A stretch of DNA of 64,000 nt from Hermatobates lingyangjiaoensis. Its lineage: Eukaryota > Arthropoda > Insecta > Hemiptera > Hermatobatidae. The notes beneath the pieces were generated by a model. The model had not been told where the DNA came from. It worked only from the letters and a program-made list of their open reading frames with translations, and searched no databases. The position numbers and the translations under genes were made by a program. Positions within the stretch are counted from its first letter, which is position 1. Every line of letters begins with the position of its first letter. The DNA lies in NCBI GenBank assembly GCA_026182355.1, contig JAPFBL010000007.1, positions 62,001 to 126,000 on the forward strand, given 5' to 3'. Positions 34,346 to 46,089 of this stretch are shown piece after piece.

Positions 34346-36010
34346 TAAACTTGAATGACTTCAAATTACGACTCTCGATAATCAAACCCGGTAATATAAC
34401 TTACTCATAACTAAAAAGAGTACAAAATAATTTATAAAAGTACTTTTAAAGTACGTAAAAGTACAAAATAAAGCCACATATACTGCACCTAAACCATAAC
34501 TGCATTGAAGACATCATTGAAGTAAACAAGAGGTGAAATGGTTTTGATTCTAGAATTGTTTAAGACCTGATGTGACCCTGTAATATTAAGTACACACTGT
34601 TCTGTGGACAAACTACAAGAAGATCACAGCTGACAACTATGCGACTAAATATGTACAATATGCACAAGTTTTCATTCTTATCTTCAAAACATTTACAACC
34701 TTTATCACTGTAACTACATTTATTGTCAATGAGGTTATCTCGTTTGCTCTTGCTTATTTTTCTTTTGACATTGTAAACATTCCCTTGTATCAAAACCACA
34801 ATTTACTCTGAAATAAGATATGTTTATTGATTCCATAATGAAAATCACTCAAGAAAAAAACTTTGAAAGTGTAAAATTTTTTTTCATATTGGTATTACCA
34901 TACATTTTGGCATTCACCTCTCAGTTAAACAGGTATTCTTACGGTGCAGTTCTATATTAATATTTGTTCTCTTTCAAGTCTCATAATGTTTTATTTGTTT
35001 GTACTTAGTTGCCTATATATTTCATGTAAGAGCCTCCTCATAAGCAAAGCAGTCGGTTCCGAACTTCCACGATATCAGGTGATCTTTAAACAGCATTGGC
35101 CTAATAAGGTAAAATACAGGACTCTCCATGTAAAAACAACCCAGTCAACATCCCGATAACAAAAAGGTGGAAAATAACCACAGAGCTACACTCTTTACCT
35201 CCTGTTCAGCACTGAATGTGAAAGCCTGGAAGTGCGAATGTTGGAAGCAAGTAAACAACTATCTATAGATATTTCCACTGGGAATCTATAGTACTCATGC
35301 ATCATAGTGTTTTCAACACAACCAATCAATTTCTTGATTGATTATCGGTTTTAGTTTGAGGCAAAGGTTTTCAGGGTATGTAGTTAGTGATGACCCAGAA
35401 AAGTATCCATATTGTAGCATTTAACTTACAATATTTTACGTATTTTTTCAACAGGATTATTATCGTTCTGATAAACAACATCATTATTCCAGAAAACAGG
35501 AGCTGTAACCCATTAGCCTTGCAATATAGAAAATGAAAAACTCTTTGTTCAGAATTTCAAACAACAACAAAAGTCCTGTTAATTCATTTATTTATTATTA
35601 TTGCTGCTATGCTGCTAAAAGACTGTATAGTGTTTTGCTATAGGACAAAGAGGAAGGTTAGTGAAAGCGATAGATGGATGCTGTGACCTGTGCGGTGAGT
35701 GTGGGACCGCATTATAACAATGTTACTCGTGAGGGTGGCGACCGTCGCGTAACAAGAGGCCGCGTGCTGCTGGTTAGCCCTTCAGCCCTTTATCACTCCC
35801 TCCTTCTTGACCCTCTCCACCCTCCTTCTCCAATTATAACAGCTCCACTTGCTTAGTCACAAAGTCCTTACTACCACACGTGTCACCTAACTTTCATAGT
35901 GCTCTTCTTTAAGCCCTTAGCATCGCAAAACCATTATACTTGTCACAAAACATGGAACTTCCATGAGTGCTTGAAAGGTTATTGATTAGAAAAATGATTT
36001 AATCACTACT
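34346..36010. other. Non-coding; GC-rich patch at 35,640-35,870
   Basis: The patch has ATGGATGCTGTGACCTGTGC followed by GGTGAGTG (donor-like) and a pyrimidine-rich right half. A seven-codon start exon is imaginable but unsupported. Near 35,050-35,090, a GGTTCCGAACTTCCACGATA stretch weakly resembles the SINE central domain. Confidence 0.3.
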
Positions 36011-36140
36011 TTTATTATTATTATTATTATTATTTAAGGGTGACTATAGCACTATGTCTTAAAAAAAACTATTGTACTTCCTCTCTTCTGTACTAAAGTG
36101 CCCCAGCACTTAGCATCAACGCCTCCAAGAAGCTCAGCAC
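36011..36140 (-). mobile_element. AAT-tailed repeat, truncated copy
   Basis: The ATT run and GGGTGACTATAGCACTATGT, ATTGTACTTCCTCTC and CTGTACTAAAGTGCCCCAGC match 29,730-29,815. The homology fades after about 36,140. Confidence 0.65.
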
Positions 36141-38029
36141 TTTTCCTGGTTCCAGCGGTAACAAAAACTGACAGTGGATGTCAACTACCTACATAGAATA
36201 AGGACATGAACAGTATGCTTCTATGATGCACTTAGGGGGGGTAATGTGGAAGTGGTCTTTTATGTCACACATTAAAAAATATATGACTGAGGTTCTCAGG
36301 GAGACTTATCTAGTACCTGCAGGGAATAGATGAAAAATAATCCAAAAAATGGAAATAAATATGAAAAAAGAACAGCCAACAGGATGCTCACCCGCGGGGG
36401 CCGACTCCATGTACACCACCACATCCAATCCAAGTTTATAGAACCAAAAGAGGTATTTATACCTTTCTTAGCTCCTAGGCATCCAAGGGCTCAGAAACAC
36501 CTCACATTCTGACCCTCAAATGCTTATCTGTTACGGCTGGCCATAAGTCAGACAATGGAATAGAATCACCAGGCTAAGGTTAGCCTCTAGAAAACAGCTA
36601 ACTCAGTTACACCTCTGCAGGATGTTTAGTAGGGATTTTAGAATGTATTTGAAAAACCTGCATGTGTCCGTCATGTGGCTTCCTGTTGGTTATTTGAAGA
36701 CGGTGTCGCTGCGTGTAAGCAAGAATTGTTAAGCCAGGATGTAGTCTTAGAATAAATGTCTAAGAACTGCTATAAACAATCCTGCACTCTAGTTTTCTGA
36801 AGCCTACTCCAAGTCAATGGACGATCAAAAGCTCTTGCTTAGAAGTCAGTCCAAGAATTATTGACTGTGTACGTTCTTAGTAAATATCGTAGGGAAAAAC
36901 GTCAGGGCAAGCTTAGCCCCACCGTACCTGTACAATGTATGTTACTCTATTGAACGTAAGCAAGACAAGCGTAGGACTCTCAAAGCGAAGACAATAATGT
37001 AATAACTATAGTAGATGTCAGTTAACAAATGAGATAAACTTTTCTCTACAACTGTACTCTAGACAAAATACAAGTATGTATGTGTGTTAAAACAAACACT
37101 AAAATAATTTAATTATTAAAATTGATTGTCCACGAGTTTAATAAAAGTTTATTTCTAGGAAAGACGAATGTAGATCAGGCCAATTTTTTTCCCTGATCAA
37201 TTATTCATGATCATAGTATTATGATCCCTTTTAATTTAATGAACCTGATAGAACTCTAAAAAGCTTGTTGTTTTAGCTAATTACAAGCGGAGTCAGTACT
37301 CTTGAAAACAAACCATGGCATTAGGATGCTTCTATTAGGGCAGGAGACCGATGGAGCTGCGAGGCAGGTTTTTGTACCTCTGAGATTATAGAGCACTCCT
37401 CTCTCCTAATCATCACTGCTAGGCTTCAAATGCAGCTCGTCACTCAGGGTTGCCTCAGTCACCACCTGTCCCACCTATTCTTTCACTCTTAAATGCACAT
37501 ACTGTATTCCCTCCACTTTTCCACTTTGATGACAACGCAGATATTTCTCAACTTTCCCGCCACTTTATTCACACATTCCATTTTTCTCTATTCTTTTAAT
37601 AATGAAAAAAGTTACAAAATTAAAACTTTCAATAATATGATTGTTTCAAACCTTATGTTGGTTTTTCAACTACTTTACCCAGAAAGAAGTTTTTACATAT
37701 TTAAAATTGGTATAAATATTCTGCATTAAACTGTCATTGTAAACTTACGCTTTGTTAAGCACAGTATGACGACTTGGCCGCAGTATTTCTGCATAGTAAA
37801 ATCCTGTTCTATCTATAGATATAACAAAATGGATAACACTTTATGCTAAATTTTGTTAACAAAATTTAGTTGTCAAGAAGTATTATTTATTTGGGTATAT
37901 TTAAGGAGGTCAGTAAGTACCCTAAATATTTTTAAATCTCAATATTATGTCGATTGTTTCACTTTTGAGCTTCAAAATTGCTATATGTTATATAATGCCA
38001 ATAATTTTAGCATTCTATTGTCAGGTGAA
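36141..38029. other. Non-coding; GC-richer patches
   Basis: Patches at about 36,380-36,640 and 37,310-37,480 contrast with the flanks. The second holds CACCACCTGTCCC. No splice-bounded frame. Nothing else seen. Confidence 0.35.
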
Positions 38030-38203
38030 GACTAACGGGTAGCGTAGCTTCCTTTAATACTGAAAATAGCAAGTTTAAATCTTCGCCTTGACCCTAGATT
38101 GCTTATAGGGAGATGGAAAATCGTGTGCATGTCTCCCTAGGCGAGGGTATAAAGGTCTGTCCCGAGCCTAATGGTAACACGTACTCGTTAAAGATCCCTA
38201 CTC
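38030..38203 (+). mobile_element. SINE type B, copy interrupted downstream
   Basis: GGGTAGCGTAGC (A-box-like), TTGACCCTAGATTGC, GGGAGATGGAAAATCGTG and the central TCTGTCCCGAGCCTAATGG then TACTCGTTAAAGATCCC match the type B copies at 34.2 and 58.4 kb. It is followed by nested hairpins and then by a type A SINE insertion. Confidence 0.6.
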
Positions 38204-38288
38204 TAATAAACTTTAGAGGTGTAATAACACCTCTAAAGTTTATTATCGGGAGGTAAAGCTCCCGATGTACAATCAAATCTACATCGGG
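38204..38288. repeat. Three adjacent hairpins
   Basis: A 19-bp perfect palindrome with a 4-base loop (38,204-38,245), then CGGGAG/CTCCCG (38,247-38,264), then CCCGATGTA/TACATCGGG (about 38,261-38,288), the last two overlapping. Confidence 0.8.
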
Positions 38289-38630
38289 TCATGTAGGTTA
38301 GGTTAGATTACAGTGGAAGGCCCACAAGGGAACCCACACAGGCCGACCCTTGGCCCTTTCTGAAACCACACAATGAGGATTGATTCTACAGTGGGAGTCC
38401 TAAATTTTACCTAAATCAAGTGTATTTAGAGTAGGCATCTTTAACGAGTACCTGACATCGTACAGGCTCAGGACCGGTGGTTTAACGTCCTTCTCCGAGG
38501 GACGAAGTGCTCAGATTTATTCATCTCCCACGTAAATAAATCGAGAGCCATGTGAGGATCGAACCCCAATCCTATTAGTTCAGAGGCGAGTATGTTAACC
38601 ACTAAGCTAACCTGACTCCCATCGGGTAAT
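38283..38630 (-). mobile_element. SINE type A, full length, with target-site duplication
   Basis: On the minus strand the element starts at 38,620 with a tRNA-like head: A-box TTAGCTTAGTGGTTAA, B-box GGGTTCGATCC. It continues with TTTACGTGGGAGATGAATAA, the central domain GGTCCTGAGCCTGTACGATG then TCAGGTACTCGTT, and a 3' end of AACCTAACCTAC. It is flanked by ATCGGGTCAT (38,283-38,292) and ATCGGGTAAT (38,621-38,630), a 10-bp duplication with one mismatch. It was inserted beside a type B SINE, so it is the younger event. Confidence 0.8.
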
Positions 38631-38639
38631 GGATCCCTA

Positions 38640-39570
38640 ATAATACATGAGCTACCTTTCGTCTACTTTTGTCCTAGAACAAAACTAAGTGAAAGCTTAT
38701 ATGTTATAGACGTTGGAAACTAGCAACTTATTTGCTTGTTAAAGAGCTTTATCTGTTATAAGTAATATTGATTTAAGCAGTTTCAACTTACGGTGCATAC
38801 CGTGTAAATTGAGTATATTTACAATGGTATTCATAGTATTATTGTAACTAATAGTTTCACGGGAAGTAGGGAGATAATACCGTTGTGTGGGATAGTATAC
38901 TCGTTACTGATGTAGATCTCCATGGTCGAATGAAATTTCTAAAGCTCCACCATGGGCATCGTGATCGTCATGAAGGCATTACTGCTGAGGCATTTGTGCA
39001 GACTGACACGATGGTTACGTCACGAACTCAGACTAACTACCGTTACTTTCTAGAAAGTGCTAAAAAGATTAAGGTGTCCAGTTCACTGTTTTCAGTCTCA
39101 TGTTCTGTCACTTAGTGAACTGTTATCTAAGTCTTGAACTTTATAAACCTAAAGGTAAATAACTTTAACTCCCTACAAGTATAGGCGTGATTGATATTCC
39201 GTTTCTTTGTTTTTTATAGATATATAATGTGTTAGTTCTACAGGCATTCCCTTTATAATAGTCGTTATTAATAGATGTATAATGTATTTAGTTATGTTTT
39301 ATAAAATTTAAAACAGGTTATGTCTCCAAGGCAAAGCAATGTAAAAATTAAAAAAGAGCTTCATAAATTCTCCTAATTTATTCCAGTTGATCCTCCAATA
39401 TCCGGAATTCTGCAATTCAACAAATTCTATAATGCAGTGTAATTTTAAATTTCAGAAACAATTAAAAGTTTATAGAATAATGAAGTTTGTTGGAAGCTAC
39501 CCTGATGTTTGTATAATTTAACGTCCCAATAACTGGAGAAAAATCCGTAATACTGTACGTAAGTGTACTA
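38640..39570. other. Non-coding; one protein-like frame
   Basis: A 76-codon + frame at 38,885-39,115 looks moderately protein-like (FLKLHHGHRDRHEGITAEAF) but has no known domain or clear splice sites. Confidence 0.3.
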
Positions 39571-39572
39571 CA

Positions 39573-39758
39573 TATATATATATAATATATATATATATAT
39601 AAAGATTTCACATAAACACGTGAAATAACAATCAATGATCAAACCACAATATGAAAATGGGAAAACAAGACTAACATCTTTCAACCGTAACAAGCGGTCT
39701 TCGTCAGAGTCAAAAACCCAACTATTGTGGTTTGATCATATATATATATATATATTTA
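39573..39758. repeat. Collapsed inverted module between TA tracts
   Basis: The left part is nearly identical to 11,172-11,286 (ATTTCACATAAACACGTGAA, then ATCTTTCAACCGTAACAAGC). The right arm is reduced to ATTGTGGTTTGATCAT (39,724-39,739), which still pairs with 39,635-39,650. So this copy lost most of one arm of the 11.2-kb structure, or represents the precursor. Confidence 0.75.
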
Positions 39759-39759
39759 T

Positions 39760-40450
39760 TTTATTTTCACCAAAATGTTTTTATTTTCTTTAGTACATTT
39801 TTTTTTAAATATATTCAATCCGACTCTATTCTAGCGAAAGATTACTACATTTTGATCAACAAGTAGAATAGTTTTTCGTAAATTTAGCTCAAGTAACATT
39901 GGCATTAGTATTCAGTAATTCAGTTATTTGTTTTTACTTTTTAATATTTCTTCTTGTTTGCTGCAAACTCAGATTTCTATTGTACTTGTTTTCCTGTATC
40001 CTTCTGCATTTACATATTTACATATTTGCAAATTAACATATATTACGGTAGTAACATAACTTCCTGGTACAGGTAACAATAATGAGATTAAAACGACGTT
40101 GATCCCATAATGAAACTAGAATGTTTTAGATTTCGCAACCCACAGCCAGTCTATGATCTAGCAAGCCTCAGGTGTGTCAGTTACCGTGGTTGGGAGGTTC
40201 AACCTCAGTCACTCATCTCCTCCAAGACAACCATGGGTATTTTATAGATGCATTCTATTACCATCAAACTTCATTTTCATTGAAGGCATTGATGGTAATT
40301 TTTAACGACGTCAATTGATTCGCAACTTACAATACTTTTTCCCGCAGTTTTACTATTAAGAAGCTTTTATATTTTACTGTACAAATATTTTGAACCAAAA
40401 TGTACTTTTTTTAGACTGTGAGTGACAATTTTTACAATTTGGGATTTTCA
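39760..40450. other. Non-coding
   Basis: A GC-richer patch at 40,130-40,250 has a 40-codon open frame (QPVYDLASLRCVSYRGWEVQ) that I cannot support as an exon. Confidence 0.35.
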
Positions 40451-40454
40451 TGGT

Positions 40455-40892
40455 TTTGTAGAGGCATGGGGAACCTGCGGCTTTATGGCAGCATGTGGTC
40501 TTTTGAATCATGAAATGGGCCTTCTGCTGTTTGTTGAAAATATAAATAATTATAACTATGGCAAACAAAAAGACAAAAAAACTCTGTCATTTAGGGAGAA
40601 GACTATTAATCAATTACTTGAAAAGTCGAAGCTTTTAGAAAATCATTTTCCTGAGTTATCAAAGGTAATAAACGAAGACAATGAGGACACTGCTGAACCT
40701 TTTGAAAGATGCGAAACAGTTTTAGATGCACTGATAAAGTAATATAACGATATATTCAAGGATTTTGCAATATAACTATTATATAAGAATTTACTAATTC
40801 ATACGTGGTGGTCTTTTGGGTAAGTAGACGCTGCTAAAATGGCCTTTACACCAAGAAATGTTTCCCCATCCCCGGTGTAGCGTCTACCACCT
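40455..40892. mobile_element. Probable hAT-like element
   Basis: The left end AGGCATGGGGAACCTGCGGC followed by GGCAGCATGTGG has the form of hAT termini of the CAGGGGTGGGGAACC type. The right end, reversed, reads CCGGGGATGGGGAAAC. Inside, 40,554-40,742 is open and protein-like (FREKTINQLLEKSKLLENHF, ending VLDALIK-stop) but not identified. Near the right end GTAGACGCT pairs perfectly with AGCGTCTAC. No 8-bp target duplication was found, so the boundaries are approximate. Confidence 0.45.
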
Positions 40893-42770
40893 TAAATTGG
40901 TGTTGATATTTAATATTTGTGATATTTGTGTGGCACGTTAAACATTTGCCACAACCGTCATTATTGCATTTCTATTAGTTCCTATACCTAACGGTTTTCA
41001 ATACTATATTTCGTTAATTATTTTCATTGCAACGAAATCCTTCAGAATTGAATTATGATATTTAATAATTACAATGCTCAAATTAAATCCAATTTCCAAA
41101 AAAAAAAAAACAAAATCTAATTATTTTATTTATCATAAACAAACACTAATTTACCTCTAAAAATGATGGTGCAAAAAATGTTTAAACAAATTTAAAGGCA
41201 ACAACAAATTCATCCAATAAAACAAATTATGATCTGCAAGATCGAGACATAAAGTTTTTTAATTTCCATTTGTTGAAGCTACGTCACAAATTGAAAAGTC
41301 TCAAAAAACTTTCTATGATATATTAATTCACCCTTGCTTTTTATAATAAAAAAAATCTGTTTAATTCTGAAATAGATACTTCCTAAAAAATTACTTGCTA
41401 ACTTTATATGTGAAGTGTATAGTGTAAAGAGTGAATAATTTTCTTATGGAGAAACAAGTCATTTTATGAAATATCGCCTGTATCAACATGCATACTCCAT
41501 TACGACAAATAATATTAATATCGTTGCATCGATAGCAAGTGAATTATTGAAGCCCACAATTTTAACTTTAATGAATTAAGTTAGCTACACTGTAACTAAA
41601 GAACAGAATAAGTATAGGAACTTATTTCTGATACAAAGAAATTCGAGAAATGAAATTTTACGAAAATATTGAGCAAGCAATTCCAACAAACGTTGACTCT
41701 CTTCCAGTGTAGGATCTACCATTATGTTTTCATTCCAATATGTGATATAGCATCAAGATTTTAATATCATTCTAACAGTTTTTTTTTTACAATGATTTTA
41801 TTCTGAAAAGGAAATAAACTGTTTCACGTTTATTTTACCAATTAATATTAAGTTAATACTTGCAAATATCTATGCTTAATAGTTAACTTTCAAAAGATAT
41901 ATTTTATGAACGTCTGAAAACTAAGATTTAATTTCTATGCAAATGATATCATAGAAGAGCACCATTGAAAGTTTATAACATTTAAAACCTTTCATTGAAT
42001 AACATATTACTTTTAATTTTTTTTTAAGTGCAGCATATATCATTCTGAAATATTTTACTTCTTTATGTTGAAAAGAAATCAAATTAAGTTAAAAAGGCAA
42101 ACCATGTGGCAGTTGTTACATGCTTGGTAGATCACACATGAGAAGATTAACTAAATTTCTTACAGTTATATTTGGCACAAGTAGTTATTTAAACTAAAGT
42201 TGAACTCAAATTTGCGAATGGAATTTCAGTAACTAAGTTTTAGTTCACAATTATACTTGTTAATAAATGTCATGATAAGCTTATGGTACATGACATAGAG
42301 GGATAGTTCCTTGTATCAACATTTAATTAGTTAATTAGTTTTTAATCTAAATTCAACAATTAAGAGTGTTGTTTAAAACGGGAGACTGTTTTCTGTAATA
42401 ACAACTGCATATTTTTAATGCTGGAGTTCTCAATCCAAATATGGACATGGTATTTGTGACATAAGGTGGCATTATTTTACTTGCACTACCTGTTTTCGTA
42501 CATGGTCCATTACAGGTGGTCTATTTTAGGTAGCACGTCTCACAGGTTGGAAACAACTCATTTGAAGGGTTGAAATATAAAACGTAGTAATTAAAAAATA
42601 TCCTGTGGACTAAGAGTACTGTGTTCATTTTTTTGATACCGCAGAATAGTAAAAGTGTTAAGAATCAATTTGTTTTTGTGATGAATGTGGGCCAAATGAT
42701 CCGGAGTTGGAGGAAAAGCAGAGGTTGTGCATTACTGGTCACAAGGAGGGACTAGTGGAGGAGATGAAGA
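40893..42770. other. AT-rich non-coding, nothing recognised
   Basis: No repeat copies or frames of note. Confidence 0.5.
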
Positions 42771-42779
42771 TGGAGGGTA

Positions 42780-43180
42780 GTGTTGAAAGTGGGTTGATGA
42801 GGGTAATGACGACGTGTGCGCGCCAGCCCCAGGCCCTGCGCGAGAGTCCCGGGGCAGTCACGAGTGTGGCCCGCGGGCGCACGTAATGCCATGATTTAGT
42901 GGCTATTAACCAGCTTGACTCCGGACCACGTCCTTCCCGGCCCGACGGCGGCCTCTTCCTTGCCTTCCCGCCCCCTAACCCAACCTGCGGCCTACTCCGA
43001 CGAGCCGTCCCACATCAGCTTGGGCGTGGTCTCCCCAGACCACTCCCACAACACTCCCCCATTCCCGGACGACTTAAATATTTTCATACTACTATCGGAG
43101 CGTTTCCAATTGTTCACTAGAAGCTACGAACGCAGCTCTATAATTTATTCGGTTGATGGAAAAAGCGATTATTAGGGGTG
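42780..43180. other. CpG-rich island, candidate exon or promoter
   Basis: This is the most GC-rich block of the window, with many CpGs (GTGCGCGCCAGCCC, GCCCGCGGGCGCACG). Two overlapping + frames are open. One reads TQPAAYSDEPSHISLGVVSP, then DHSHNTPPFPDDL, which looks like a Pro/Ser-rich transcription-factor tail. An AG precedes it (42,911-42,912), but no donor, start codon or stop supports a gene model. It could be a coding exon of a developmental regulator or a CpG-rich promoter. Confidence 0.35.
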
Positions 43181-43189
43181 CGCAAGATT

Positions 43190-43350
43190 AATACAGTAAG
43201 GTTACAGGGCGATCTGATTGGCCCTGCATCTCAGCCGTGCTAAATATGCTAATGCTGTACGGCAAGCTCCTTATTGCAGCACACGACTACCCTCTCTCCA
43301 ACTATACATTATCTTTAACTATTAATATTCATGACTCTATAAATAGCATT
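43190..43350 (+). promoter_or_regulatory. Promoter- or enhancer-like block
   Basis: Within 160 bp: GATTGGCC (inverted CCAAT), TATGCTAAT (POU/octamer-like), GCAGCACACGAC and a TATAAATA box at 43,338-43,345. The block follows the CpG-rich island directly. No transcript start is visible. Confidence 0.3.
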
Positions 43351-44010
43351 ACATATTTCCTTTGGAATGTACCACTTATGCATATACAATAAATGTTTTC
43401 ACTACACGAAAAGTATAAACTGAAATATCGTTTTCAAATTTACTGAACCAAAACACTTATATTTTTTAACGAAAATGTTTTTAATTTACTTTTAACGCCT
43501 AAGAAACATTTAGGAAGAAAACTCTTTAAATGTTGTTCGCAAATGGACTGCGATGTCTTAATTCCATTTAACAATATGAAAGCTTATTTATTTAAATTTC
43601 TCTCAAAGTTTATTCAGAAAAAACAAAATTCTTAAAATAAAAATTGTATTTTATCAACATAATTTGTCTAGATTCTTTAAATTACCAAACATAGACATAG
43701 CTACAACACCAATTCAGATCTGTTTTTTATCTGATTAGGTTGTCTTTCATTTTTTTATTTTTCCCGAATAATTACAACGAATCCCTAATCAGTAACTTGA
43801 TAGAATAAAATTTAAAATTTGAAAACAGTAAATAAAATTTTGTTAAACCTTTTTAATTTCAGTGAAATCATATTTAATATAATCTGTGTATCCGCTGGAT
43901 TGTTCCTCATAGAAGCTGTTTCGATATGACAGATCGACATGGATATCAAAAAGCAAAGAAAATAATTAAATACAACTAATAATCTATGCAATGGCCATAC
44001 CCATGATGAA
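43351..44010. other. AT-rich non-coding, nothing recognised
   Basis: A 67-codon minus frame at 43,812-44,015 lacks any domain. Confidence 0.45.
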
Positions 44011-44016
44011 TACACC

Positions 44017-44225
44017 GGTTCCCATTAGATGACTAAAGTTAAGCGATATTGGGCATAGTCAGCACTTGGATTGGTGACAGGGTTTGCCGCTGCACACCTG
44101 TTCATGTGACTCACCCGTGGCTTAAGTAGGTGACAGTTACACATGAATTGTACTTTCTCCCAATGGACAGTTCGAAAAGCGTTGAGCCTCTAGCAGGTGA
44201 GGATGTTAGAAGAACAAATAACCCT
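44017..44225 (+). mobile_element. 5S-rRNA-derived SINE
   Basis: The first ~80 bp follow 5S rRNA: GGTTCCCATTAGATGACTAA, AGTTAAGCGATATTGGGC, then GTCAGCACTTGGATTGGTGA. The last is close to the 5S internal promoter C-box (ACTTGGATGGGTGAC). The 5' third of 5S is missing and the rest is unrelated, as expected for a 5S-headed SINE (SINE3 type) rather than a 5S gene. End and target duplication were not resolved. Confidence 0.65.
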
Positions 44226-44326
44226 AAGAAAATAATTATAATTGCCATTCACAATTATTAAACACACAGTTTATAAAGACAACTACCATATGGACTAGGT
44301 ATACAAAGTAAAGAACGTATAAAACC

Positions 44327-45390
44327 GAAGTAGAGATAACAAGCTACTCTTGAGGATGGACAAGGTCTAAATCGCGCAAGCAGAGAAGACTTCATAGAAA
44401 CCAGAAGTAGAGATAATTAGCTACTCCTGAAGATAGACAAGGTTCAAGTCTTTCAAGCAGAGAAGGTTCCATAGAAACCAGAAGTACAGATAATTAGCTA
44501 CTCTTGAGGATGGACAAGGTCTAAATCGCGCAAGCAGAGAAGACTTCATAGAAACCAGAAGTAGAGATAATTAGCTACTCCTGAAGATGGACAAGGTTCA
44601 AGTCTTTCAAGCAGAGAAGGTTCCATAGAAACCAGAAGTACAGATAATTAGCTACTCTTGAGGATGGACAAGGTCTAAATCGCGCAAGCAGAGAAGACTT
44701 CATAGAAACCAGAAGTAGAGATAATTAGCTACTCCTGAAGATGGACAAGGTTCAAGTCTTTCAAGCAGAGAAGGTTCAATAGAAACAAGAAGTAGAGGTA
44801 ATTCGCTACTCCTGAAGATGGACAAAGTCTAAATCGCGCGAGAAGAGAAGACTTCATAGAAACCAGAAGTAGAGATAATTAGCTACTCCTGAAGATGGAC
44901 AAGGTTCAAGTGTTTCAAGCAGAGAAGGTTCCACAAAAACAAGAAGTAGAGGTAATTCGCTACCCCTGAAGATGGACAAAGTCTAAATCGCACGAGAAGA
45001 GAAGACTTCATAGAAACAAGAAGTAGAGATAATTAGCTACTCCTGAAGATGGACAAAGTCTAAATCGCGCGAGAAGAGAAGATTTCATAGAAACCAGAAG
45101 TAGAGATAATTAGCTACTTCTGAAGATAGACAAGGTTGAAGTCTTTCAAGCACAGAAGGTTCCATAGAAACCAGAAGTACAGATAATTAGCTACTCCTGA
45201 AGATGGACAAGGTCTAAATTGCGCAAGCAGAGAAGACTTCATAAAAACCAGAAGTACAGATAATTAGTTACTCCTGAAGATGGACAAGGTCTAAATTGCG
45301 CGAGCAGAGAAGACTTCATAGAAACCAGAAGTAGAGATAATTAGCTACTCCTGAATATGGACAAGGTTCAAGTCTTTCAAGCAGAGAAGG
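44327..45390 (+). repeat. 77-bp satellite, 14 monomers, two alternating types
   Basis: Thirteen full monomers of exactly 77 bp plus a 63-bp partial fill the interval (13 x 77 + 63 = 1064). All start GAAGTAGAGATAATTAGCTA or a close variant. Type A has GGTCTAAATCGCGC and GAAGACTTCATAG; type B has GGTTCAAGTCTTTCAAG and AAGGTTCCATAG. The order is ABABABABAABAAB, a higher-order dimer breaking down to the right. Each monomer includes CTCCTGAAGATGGACAAGG, close to the core of the hairpin modules, and the left flank ACAAAGTAAAGAA also occurs beside modules. Confidence 0.9.
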
Positions 45391-46089
45391 TAGATAATGT
45401 TAATTCAAATTATTCAACTTTAGTGATTAATACATCAAAATAAAGCATATGTATTTAAAGTTTTTTCACCTTAATGAAAAAAAAGTTTCATTAATCATAT
45501 TTTAGAAATATCATATAAAAATTAATGTTTTCCACAATATACGTATAAATAAAAGAATGATTTTGTCAGTACATTGCTTAGAACTGACTCGCTTAAAGTT
45601 TTCTTTACGTTTCATACATTAGAGAAACCGAATCCTCCCTTAGTAAAATTTCTGTTGGTTTGTCCGCAAAATTTTGTCACAAGTAAACTCAGTCACCATA
45701 AGACATAGCAAGCTGAAACTTTGACAGTAGATTTCTGTATGTCTAATTCAAAATATAGGCTTTAAATTGATTGGAAATTCAACGCAGGAACGATGTTATG
45801 GAAGTTTAAAGCAAAAACGTTTGTCACAAGTAAACTCAGCCAGCGTGAGCCATAGCAAGCTGAAACTTTGACACTAGATTTGTGTATGTCTAACTTAAAA
45901 TATAGGCTCTAAATGGATTGAAAATTCAGCGTAGAAGCGAAGTTATGGGGCTTTAAGCTGTATTTTGCTAACTTCACAGACATGTTTATTTTGAAAATAT
46001 ACAGGTATAGAGTATAGGAATTAGGTATTGTTAGTTGATTTTAATTTCAATTGCGTATATTAATATACAGCGTATTTGATCTTATTAAG
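45391..46089. repeat. 147-bp tandem duplication and dispersed-repeat copy
   Basis: TTTGTCACAAGTAAACTCAG begins two ~85% matching units at 45,673 and 45,820. About 45,543-45,625 is the inverted partner of 11,973-12,050. Confidence 0.7.

Noticed and set aside
44017..44100. Functional 5S rRNA gene
   Set aside because: The 5' third is absent and the 3' end does not close the 5S helix.
44327..45390. CRISPR-like array
   Set aside because: The units are contiguous 77-bp monomers with no unique spacers, in a eukaryotic context; it is a satellite.
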